A stretch of 64,000 nucleotides of DNA from Candidatus Blautia stercorigallinarum (GTDB lineage: Bacteria > Bacillota > Clostridia > Lachnospirales > Lachnospiraceae): the NCBI GenBank assembly GCA_019112785.1, contig DXIQ01000003.1, positions 1 through 64,000 of the forward strand, written 5' to 3'. Positions 17,868 through 24,449 of the stretch are shown here, in pieces. The position numbers were made by a program, and so were the translations under genes. Within the stretch, counting starts at the first letter, position 1. Every line of letters begins with the position of its first letter. The notes beneath the pieces are model-generated. The model ran no database searches. It had not been told where the DNA came from and saw nothing but the letters and a program-made list of their open reading frames with translations.

Positions 17868-17921
17868 ATGGATCCTGCAGTTTCATGGCTCTGCAGCCTG
17901 GGGTGGCAGATAATATTCTAA
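17868..17921 (+). CDS. 17-residue leader ORF upstream of hisD-like gene
   Basis: An ATG at 17868 lies 8 bases after GGGAGG and opens a 17-codon frame (MDPAVSWLCSLGWQIIF) ending at 17921, about 25 bases before the hisD-like start. It would begin about 22 bases into the transcript from the promoter at 17809-17839. It contains two Trp and no His codons, so it is not a classical his attenuator. Whether it is translated is unknown; the ribosome site and placement support it as a leader peptide. Confidence 0.45.
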   Translation: MDPAVSWLCSLGWQIIF

Positions 17922-17946
17922 GGCATTAAATCCAGGGAGGTTTAGA

Positions 17947-19218
17947 TTGGTTATGAAAGTTTTAAAAGAAGCCAGAGTTCGGACAGAAGAAGATAAAAAG
18001 AAGCTTACACAGACAGTAGGCGATATGATAGATGATGTGAAGAAAAGAAAAGATGAGGCCCTGAAAGAATACAGCCAGCGGTTCGACGGCAGTAAGAGAA
18101 CCTCTTTTCTTGTAACAAAGGAAGAAATCCGGGAAGCATATGATCAGCTTACAGAGCAGGAAATCCAGGATCTGAAAAAAGCTGCGGAACATATCCGGGC
18201 TTTTGCCAGGGCGCAGAGAGAAACGATAAAGCCTCTGGAAAATTTCAGTCCTGCGCCGGGGATCTTTCTGGGACACAGGATCATTCCGGTAAAATCCTGC
18301 TGCTGTTATGTGCCGGGAGGAAATTATCCTCTTTATTCTACGGCTCTTATGCTGGTGATCCCTGCCAAGGCGGCAGGAGTAGAACGGGTAGCTGCCTGTT
18401 CCCCGGTTATGAAAGGAACAGACCGGATCAATCCAAAGACCCTGGCGGCTATGGATATTGCAGGAGCAGATGAGATCTATGCAGTAGGGGGAGCCCAGGC
18501 TATCGCGGCATTTTCTTATGGAACAGAAGAGATCAGGCCGGTAGATATGATCGTAGGTCCGGGAAATCAGTATGTGACAGAGGCGAAACGGCAGTGTTAC
18601 GGTCAGGTGGGCATCGACTTTGTGGCAGGCCCCAGTGAAGTGCTGGTCATTGCCGACGGCAGCGGTACGCCGGAAATCGTGGCGGCAGATCTTCTGGCCC
18701 AGTCAGAACATGATCCTAATGCGAAAGGGATGCTGATCACCACAGATGAAAAATTCGGACAGGCGGTTATCCAGGCAGTGGAAAAAGAACTGTCCTGGCT
18801 GCCTACAGCTTCCATTGCCAAAAAATCCTGGGAGACCTATGGAGAAGTGGTACTGGCAGACAGTCTGGAAGAGGCACTGCAGATCGCCAACGATTATGCG
18901 CCGGAACATCTGGAACTGAATGTACAGGAGCCGGAGGCATTAAAAGAACAGCTTTATAATTATGGATCGCTGTTTATGGGAGAAAACACGGCGGAAGTTT
19001 TCGGAGATTATGCTTCCGGGACCAATCATACGCTTCCCACATTGAGAGCTGCCAGATATACCGGCGGTGTATGGGTAGGTACTTTCCTGAAAACCTGTAC
19101 CCATCAGAGCATGACCCAGGAGGCTATGAGAGATCTGGCTCCTCTGGTAGAAAGAATGGCTCAGGGAGAGGGATTAATGGGCCATGCCCAGGCCGCAAAG
19201 GTACGGAGAGAAAAATAA
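17947..19218 (+). CDS. hisD: Histidinol dehydrogenase family enzyme
   Basis: A 423-residue HisD-family enzyme. HisD oxidises L-histidinol to histidine with two NAD+ and one zinc. The zinc and catalytic segments are visible: LAQSEHDPNA (Gln and His ligands), APEHLEL (the Glu-His pair), FGDYASGTNHTLPT (Asp ligand) and a late GLMGHAQ (His). However, the gene stands alone with no other his genes, and it reads CCYVPGGNYPLYSTALM where many paralogues such as sulfopropanediol dehydrogenases resemble it, so a different alcohol substrate is possible. TTG at 17947 is 6 bases after gggagg; ATG 17953 is the alternative. Confidence 0.8.
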   Translation: MVMKVLKEARVRTEEDKKKLTQTVGDMIDDVKKRKDEALKEYSQRFDGSKRTSFLVTKEEIREAYDQLTEQEIQDLKKAAEHIRAFARAQRETIKPLENFSPAPGIFLGHRIIPVKSCCCYVPGGNYPLYSTALMLVIPAKAAGVERVAACSPVMKGTDRINPKTLAAMDIAGADEIYAVGGAQAIAAFSYGTEEIRPVDMIVGPGNQYVTEAKRQCYGQVGIDFVAGPSEVLVIADGSGTPEIVAADLLAQSEHDPNAKGMLITTDEKFGQAVIQAVEKELSWLPTASIAKKSWETYGEVVLADSLEEALQIANDYAPEHLELNVQEPEALKEQLYNYGSLFMGENTAEVFGDYASGTNHTLPTLRAARYTGGVWVGTFLKTCTHQSMTQEAMRDLAPLVERMAQGEGLMGHAQAAKVRREK

Positions 19219-19221
19219 ACC

Positions 19222-19250
19222 TTGAAAAACCTGGTAGAATGTGCTAGTAT
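19222..19250 (+). promoter_or_regulatory. Promoter of first coiled-coil NlpC/P60 gene
   Basis: TTGAAA and TAGTAT are 17 bases apart with an extended -10 (TGC). It has the same -10 form as the promoter of the paralogous gene at 21227-21255. Confidence 0.6.
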
Positions 19251-19270
19251 ATCATAAAAGCGTAATAAAT

Positions 19271-19287
19271 ATTACAAAAATATTACA
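19271..19287 (-). promoter_or_regulatory. WalR-box-like direct repeat
   Basis: On the minus strand this reads TGTAAT-N5-TGTAAT, a full match to the TGTWAH-N5-TGTWAH consensus of the WalR (YycF) cell-wall regulator. It lies 21 bases downstream of the -10, in the transcript leader of a wall-hydrolase gene. AT-rich leaders give such matches by chance, so it is a suggestion. Confidence 0.4.
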
Positions 19288-19340
19288 GAATTTTACTAAA
19301 ACTTGTTAACAGATTTTACTAGGGAGAGGTATTTAGGACT

Positions 19341-20891
19341 ATGAAGAAAAGATTAATATGCCTGTCACTGATTTTTGCCATGACAGTTACTCAGATTGTT
19401 CCTGTTGCAGCTGCCAGAAAGGATGAAGTACAGGCCCAGAAGTCAGCAACTCAGAGTAAGCTTTCCGATGCGCAGGCAAAGGTTAATGAACTCCAGAGCC
19501 AGAAGAGTGCTCTGATGAGCCAGATCAGCTCTACACAGCAGCAGCTGGTAGGCGTTATGACCCAGGTAAATATGCTCAATGAAAGCATTCAGGAAAAAGA
19601 AGCTGACATAGAGGCAACACAGAAGAAACTGGAAGAAGCCCAGGCAGAGCGGGATAAACAATATGAGGATATGAAGAAACGTATCCAGTACCTCTATGAG
19701 AACGGAGGAAGCACATCCTGGGCCCAGGCGCTTTTAGAGTCCAGCAGCATTGCGGATATGCTTTCCAAGATGGAAACAAGCCAGAAAGTATACGATTATG
19801 ACAGAGAAGCTCTTCAGAAACTGAAAGACGCAGTACAGGATGTACAGGATCTGGAGGAACAGCTGGAGACAGAAAAGGCAGAGCTGGAAGGAAGCAAACA
19901 GGAACAGGAAGGAATCCAGCAGTCACTGGAATCCCAGATGGCCAGTCTGAAAGCTTCCGCATCCGATTATGATTTTCAGATTGCTTCCGCACAGGCCCAG
20001 GCTCAGCAGTATCAGCAGCTGATCGAAGAGCAGAATGCAGAACTCCAGCAGATCCAGGAAGAGGAAGAAGCCGCAGCAAAGGCTGCCGCAGCTCAGGCTT
20101 CTGCAAAGAAGACAGAGACACAGAAAGTTTCCGGTACTGAAGAAAAACAGGCTGCGCAGACTGCTGAAACTACTCAGGATCAGAGCGAGACAGCAGAGGA
20201 GAACATACAGCAGGAGACAGTTTCTGCTGCAACAGAGAACAGCAGCAAAAATGAAGATACAACTTCCAAAGAAAATGCTGACACAGAAGATACACAGAAA
20301 GAAACCGTTTCTCAGCCGGAAGTTGAGGAGGATACCCAGGAAGAAGCTGTTTCTCAGCCAGAAGCTGAGGAAGAGCAGGAAGAAACCGTTTCCCAGCCAG
20401 AGGCTGAAGAAGAGGATCAGTCTTCTCAGCCAGAAGAATCCGCACCTGCAGAAGATACTTCTGTACAGGAAACACCTTCTCAGCCGTCTGCTTCAGAGGA
20501 AGATACAACAGAGGATACATCTTATAACAGCAGCGTAGGTGAAGCCATTGTGGCATATGCAAAACAGTTTATCGGCAATCCTTATGTATATGGAGGAAAC
20601 AGTCTGACAAACGGTATTGACTGCTCTGGATTTACACAGCAGATTTACGCACACTTTGGATATTCCCTTCCAAGAACAAGTTATGAGCAGGCTTATGTGG
20701 GAACAGAGGTATCCTGGTCAGAAGCCAAAGCAGGTGACCTGATCGTATATCCCGGACATGTTGCGATCCTGACAGGAGACGGCGGAATCGTACATGCTTC
20801 CAACAGCGCTCCTTATCCAAAGGGAGGTATCAAGTATACTTCTAATGCATTGTATACTTCATATATTACGATCAGACGTATTGCCCAGTAA
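19341..20891 (+). CDS. Secreted coiled-coil NlpC/P60 peptidoglycan hydrolase (paralogue 1)
   Basis: A 516-residue exported hydrolase resembling CwlO/PcsB-type enzymes. It has a signal peptide (about 1-25, ending VAAA), a long coiled coil (about 27-250) with a YLYENGGSTSWAQALLESSS hinge, an acidic Ser/Gln/Pro/Glu linker (about 250-395) with imperfect SQPEAEEE repeats, and a C-terminal NlpC/P60 domain with Cys428 in DCSGF and His473 in PGHVAIL. Such coiled coils normally hold the catalytic domain inactive until FtsEX or a similar partner engages. It is followed by a terminator and a paralogue. The ATG follows gggagagg. Confidence 0.9.
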   Translation: MKKRLICLSLIFAMTVTQIVPVAAARKDEVQAQKSATQSKLSDAQAKVNELQSQKSALMSQISSTQQQLVGVMTQVNMLNESIQEKEADIEATQKKLEEAQAERDKQYEDMKKRIQYLYENGGSTSWAQALLESSSIADMLSKMETSQKVYDYDREALQKLKDAVQDVQDLEEQLETEKAELEGSKQEQEGIQQSLESQMASLKASASDYDFQIASAQAQAQQYQQLIEEQNAELQQIQEEEEAAAKAAAAQASAKKTETQKVSGTEEKQAAQTAETTQDQSETAEENIQQETVSAATENSSKNEDTTSKENADTEDTQKETVSQPEVEEDTQEEAVSQPEAEEEQEETVSQPEAEEEDQSSQPEESAPAEDTSVQETPSQPSASEEDTTEDTSYNSSVGEAIVAYAKQFIGNPYVYGGNSLTNGIDCSGFTQQIYAHFGYSLPRTSYEQAYVGTEVSWSEAKAGDLIVYPGHVAILTGDGGIVHASNSAPYPKGGIKYTSNALYTSYITIRRIAQ

Positions 20892-20911
20892 AAAATATTT
20901 ATAATGAAATT

Positions 20912-20959
20912 AACCACAGATAAAACAGAGAAAAGGATTTTATCTGTGGTTTTTCTTTT
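20912..20959 (+). terminator. Intrinsic terminator
   Basis: Arms aaccacagataaaa/ttttatctgtggtt followed by tttctttt, 20 bases after the first NlpC/P60 gene. Confidence 0.85.
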
Positions 20960-20960
20960 G

Positions 20961-21086
20961 TGCGATACGCTCGGCAAGGGACTGTCGTGTTTGCGCGAGC
21001 AGGCATTTGCCTGGCAACGGACAGCGACAGGCTTTGCCTGGATCTGACCGCAGTATCGCAGGATAGGGAAGGATTCTTTCCTATCC
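20961..21086. repeat. Nested palindromic element
   Basis: Four inverted repeats are packed into 126 bases: outer TGCGATAC (20961)/GTATCGCA (21053), inner CTGTCG (20982)/CGACAG (21025), core CAGGCA (21000)/TGCCTG (21008), and a second hairpin GGATAGG (21061)/CCTATCC (21080). GC content is higher than the flanks. It lies between a terminator and the next promoter, so it may not be transcribed by neighbours. The rest of the 450-base gap holds the promoter and leader of the second paralogue. Confidence 0.55.
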
Positions 21087-21226
21087 GATCATAAGGGGCC
21101 CGGAACAAAAGATCATGCCTATATTTTTCGTACATTGCATTTGGTAAGATATGATAAAAATGCTATTTTTTATTACTTGAAAATTTCATAATGTAACAGA
21201 AATTTAAAAAATAGGGGGCCGGGACT

Positions 21227-21255
21227 TGCAATGTACTAGATTTTATGTTAGTATA
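21227..21255 (+). promoter_or_regulatory. Promoter of second coiled-coil NlpC/P60 gene
   Basis: TTGCAA and TAGTAT are 17 bases apart with TG one base before the -10, the same arrangement as upstream of paralogue 1. Confidence 0.6.
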
Positions 21256-21286
21256 TACAGGAAGTGAAAAAAGTATTGCGGAATTA

Positions 21287-21303
21287 TTACGAAATTATAA
21301 CGA
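21287..21303 (-). promoter_or_regulatory. Degenerate WalR-box-like repeat
   Basis: ATTACG-N5-ATAACG on the plus strand differs from the complemented WalR consensus only at the last base of each half. It sits in the leader as in paralogue 1, but the match is imperfect. Confidence 0.25.
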
Positions 21304-21340
21304 CCATAAGAACTTATACATAATGGAGAGGTATTGAGTA

Positions 21341-22672
21341 ATGAAGAAAAGATTATTATGTTTGGCTCTTGTATTTGCGATGACAGCTACACAGGCCATG
21401 CCTGTAGCGGCTTCCAGCAGAAAGCAGGAGCTTCAGACACAGAAGTCCCAGACGCAGAGCAAGCTTTCAGAAGCTGAAAGCCAGGTAAATACTCTGGAGA
21501 ACAAGAAGAACGAGCTGATGGGACAGATCAATTCCACACAGCAGGAACTGGTCACTATCATGACCCAGATTGATATGCTGAAAGAAGAGATCACAGATAA
21601 AGAAGAAGATATCAAAGAGACACAGGAAGATTTGAAGGAAGCTGAAGCTGACCGGGACGAACAGTACGAAAGCATGAAGAAGAGAATTCAGTATCTGTAT
21701 GAAAACGGCGGAACAGATTCCTGGGCTCAGATCCTTCTGGAATCTGACAGCATTGCCGATATGCTTTCCAAAATTGAAAATAATGGTAAAATGTACGACT
21801 ATGACAGAGAGGCTCTGGAAAAGATGAAAGCCGTTGTCCAGGAAGTACAGGATCTGGAAAATCAGTTGATCACAGAGAAAGCGGAACTGGAAGACAGCAA
21901 GAAAGAACAGGAAGACAAGCAGGATACATTAGAGACAAAGATGGCTGATCTGAAGGCTTCTGCAAGTGATTATGAAAGTCAGATCGCTACTGTAAAAGCT
22001 CAGGCTGAAGAATATAAGAACCTGATCGCTCAGCAGAACGCAGAATTGCAGCAGATCCAGAAAGAAGAGGAAGCCGCTGCCAAAGCTGCAGAGGAAGCAA
22101 GAAAGCAGGCCGCTGCTCAGGCGGCAGCACAGGCCGCTCAGTCTTCAAGCAGCAGCAATTCTGGAAGTACAGGTGCTACAAGCAGCGGAACTACCACAGC
22201 TGCCACCGGAAATACCGGAAGTACTGTAAGCAATGCAGGAGGCGGAAGCCAGAGTACAGTTGCAGAAGAAGAGCCTGCAGAGGATACCAGCAGCAGTGTT
22301 TCTTATAACAGCGCTACTGGAGCAGCAGTAGTCGCCTATGCAATGCAGTTTGTAGGTAATCCTTATGTATATGGAGGAAACAGCCTGACAAACGGTATTG
22401 ACTGTTCCGGATTTACACAGCAGGTTTTCGCGCACTTCGGATACAGCCTGCCACGTACCAGTGACGCTCAGGCCTCCGCTGGTGTAGCAGTGAGCTGGGA
22501 AAACCATCAGGCCGGTGATATTATCGTATACTCCGGACATGTAGCGATCCTTACCGGAGACGGCGGAATCGTACATGCTTCCAACAGCGCTCCATATCCA
22601 CAGGGCGGTATCAAGGTAACATCCAATGCTCTGTACAGACCATACATAGCGATCAGAAGGATCGTTCAGTAA
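21341..22672 (+). CDS. Secreted coiled-coil NlpC/P60 peptidoglycan hydrolase (paralogue 2)
   Basis: A 443-residue paralogue of the preceding hydrolase, with the same plan: signal peptide (about 1-25), coiled coil (about 27-255) carrying the matching YLYENGGTDSWAQILLESDS hinge, linker, and NlpC/P60 domain with Cys355 (DCSGF) and His400 (SGHVAIL). The linker differs sharply: it is Ser/Thr/Gly-rich and shorter, whereas paralogue 1 is acidic. The near-identical ends and divergent linker suggest an old tandem duplication with linker turnover. Own promoter and terminator, so it can be expressed separately. Confidence 0.9.
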   Translation: MKKRLLCLALVFAMTATQAMPVAASSRKQELQTQKSQTQSKLSEAESQVNTLENKKNELMGQINSTQQELVTIMTQIDMLKEEITDKEEDIKETQEDLKEAEADRDEQYESMKKRIQYLYENGGTDSWAQILLESDSIADMLSKIENNGKMYDYDREALEKMKAVVQEVQDLENQLITEKAELEDSKKEQEDKQDTLETKMADLKASASDYESQIATVKAQAEEYKNLIAQQNAELQQIQKEEEAAAKAAEEARKQAAAQAAAQAAQSSSSSNSGSTGATSSGTTTAATGNTGSTVSNAGGGSQSTVAEEEPAEDTSSSVSYNSATGAAVVAYAMQFVGNPYVYGGNSLTNGIDCSGFTQQVFAHFGYSLPRTSDAQASAGVAVSWENHQAGDIIVYSGHVAILTGDGGIVHASNSAPYPQGGIKVTSNALYRPYIAIRRIVQ

Positions 22673-22682
22673 ATAAAAATAT

Positions 22683-22718
22683 AAAAAAGACATCTTCGTT
22701 TTTGAAGATGTCTTTTTT
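22683..22718. terminator. Intrinsic terminator
   Basis: Perfect 15-base arms (aaaaaagacatcttc/gaagatgtctttttt) with a 6-base loop, directly after paralogue 2. Confidence 0.9.
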
Positions 22719-22901
22719 ATATTCTAAAGAGAGAGCTAATGCCGAAGTCTTTCTATAACGGATGTGAGAATGAACAAAAACCTTATGAAAACCGGAAAAA
22801 CCCCTGTTCTTGAAATTCATCAGAGACAGTACTATAATAGAAAAATATGGGCCAAAATTCACGGCCCTGACAGTTTATTACAGAAAGAAGAGAGGACCAT
22901 T

Positions 22902-23633
22902 ATGGAAAAACAAAAGGTTTACAGAGCCGGTTTTTATATACTGGGACTTCTGATCCTGGCAATGGGACTGACTCTGAACACAAAAGCGGGTTTGGGGGTT
23001 TCTCCCATCATATCCGTATCTTATAGTATTTCTACGATCTTTCACCTGAATTTCGGAGATATGACTCTGGTGCTTTATTCGGTTTTTGTAGTAGCGGAGA
23101 TCTTTCTTCACAGCATAAGAGAAAGGCAGAGGAGCTCCCATCAGGCGGAAGCTCTGGTCCATGCACGGAAAAATGACAGGAAGCTGATCCGGCTCATGGA
23201 TATTCTCCAGATTCCCCTGAGTCTTGTTTTTACAAGATTTTTAAATGTATTCGGCTCTTTGCTGCCGGAGTTTTCAAAGGGAACAAAGGGGATCCAGGAC
23301 CTGCCGCTTCGGCTGCTGGTACTGATCCTGGCGATCATCTTTACTGGAGTGGGCGCCTCTATGTCCCTTTCTATGAGGATCGTGCCGAATCCCGGAGACG
23401 GCATTGTCCAGGCTATCGCTGACTGCATTCATAAAAATGTAGGGTTTACAAAGAACTGTTTTGATCTTTTTAATATTACTGTGACCATTCTCCTGGGTCT
23501 GGTACTTGCAGGACGTCTGGTGGGAGTAGGGATCGGAACAGTACTGGCAGTTATCGGTGTGGGACGGATCATTGCCCTGTTCCAGCACCTGGCCGGGGAA
23601 AAGATCGTAGCTCTTTCAGGGGTAGAGGTCTGA
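22902..23633 (+). CDS. YczE/YitT-like integral membrane protein
   Basis: A 243-residue membrane protein with about five hydrophobic helices. The N-terminal segment (GLLILAMGLTLNTKAGLGVS) and the MRIVPNPGDGIVQAIAD motif near residue 155 are typical of the YczE/YitT-type family, whose function is not established. A charged loop (about residues 75-100, rich in Arg, Gln and His) separates the first and second helix groups. The frame is open from 22764, but ATG 22902 after agaagagagg is at the natural N-terminus. It converges on the TetR gene, with stops one base apart. Confidence 0.7.
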   Translation: MEKQKVYRAGFYILGLLILAMGLTLNTKAGLGVSPIISVSYSISTIFHLNFGDMTLVLYSVFVVAEIFLHSIRERQRSSHQAEALVHARKNDRKLIRLMDILQIPLSLVFTRFLNVFGSLLPEFSKGTKGIQDLPLRLLVLILAIIFTGVGASMSLSMRIVPNPGDGIVQAIADCIHKNVGFTKNCFDLFNITVTILLGLVLAGRLVGVGIGTVLAVIGVGRIIALFQHLAGEKIVALSGVEV

Positions 23634-23634
23634 A

Positions 23635-24201
23635 TCAGCTTTTGTGAAGGGCATTCATGATCAGATGAAAGGTAAGACGGGCCATATATTGGGGACTTTC
23701 CCCGTAGCGTCCGGTCAGCCACATTTTGATCATACCCACACAGCCAAAGGCGAAGAAGGAGTAGAGATACTGGAGATCCTGCTTTTTCTCCGGGAGGGTT
23801 TCTTCAAGAACCTTCAGGCTGTGCCGGGAAAGGATATTTTCGATCCTCTGGAGAAAGGCAATGTCTCCATTGGGTCCCAGAAGGGCGGCGCAGATCTGAC
23901 GGTTTTCGGCTAGAATCGTGAAAATTTCTTCAATAAAAGGAAAGCTGGACTCATTAAAGGGATTTACCGGGCGGGTCCGGACCAGTTCTTCAATTTCTTC
24001 TATCAGTTCATTTTCAATTTTTTCCATCATATCATAGATATCTGAATAATGGAGATAAAAGGTAGAACGGTTAATGTCTACCTTATCGGTCAGTTCTTTG
24101 ACAGTGATCTCTTTCAGGCTTTTTTCCTGGAGAAGCTCTGCCAGACCCTGGCGGAGCTGGGCCTTTGTCTTTCGGATCCTCCGGTCGGTTTTCTTTGTCA
24201 T
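23635..24201 (-). CDS. TetR/AcrR family transcriptional regulator
   Basis: A 188-residue regulator. Residues 1-55 form the TetR DNA-binding domain (LKEITVKELTDKVDINRSTFYLHYSDIYDMMEKIE; first 20 residues suffice to identify it), and the C-terminal half is the ligand/dimer domain, resembling the TetR_C_8 type found beside YhgE/Pip genes. The frame is open upstream to 24372, but ATG 24201 follows GGAGGG, so the shorter start is chosen. It diverges from the YhgE/Pip gene and is the obvious candidate to regulate it. The inducer is unknown. Confidence 0.85.
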   Translation of the reverse strand: MTKKTDRRIRKTKAQLRQGLAELLQEKSLKEITVKELTDKVDINRSTFYLHYSDIYDMMEKIENELIEEIEELVRTRPVNPFNESSFPFIEEIFTILAENRQICAALLGPNGDIAFLQRIENILSRHSLKVLEETLPEKKQDLQYLYSFFAFGCVGMIKMWLTGRYGESPQYMARLTFHLIMNALHKS

Positions 24202-24347
24202 ATTTCCCTCCTGAATTATGAAAATTTTATAAAGAATCAACACAGCCTGCCGGTTATGTCCATTAACCCACAGTGACAAAAATATTTGATGGTTGTCCCC
24301 TGTGCCTTTTTTCAGTATAATTCCTAACGTTTCATAAATCAACACAA

Positions 24348-24363
24348 TATCTATTAATAGATA
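24348..24363. promoter_or_regulatory. Candidate TetR operator (16-base perfect palindrome)
   Basis: TATCTATTAATAGATA is a perfect palindrome midway between the divergent TetR and YhgE/Pip genes. TetR operators are commonly palindromes of this size. AT-rich palindromes can arise by chance. A 10-base direct repeat (aatcaacaca) occurs at 24236 and 24337 in the same gap. Confidence 0.5.
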
Positions 24364-24449
24364 GTATGTCATCTTGATGGATCCGGGAAAGGAGGGAAAA
24401 TCCTATAGGGACATGGCAGGTGATGGCATACAGAAGGGAGAAGAATCAT

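Noticed and set aside
17868-17921. Histidine attenuator leader
   Set aside because: The leader ORF has no His codons and no terminator/antiterminator pair lies between it and the gene.
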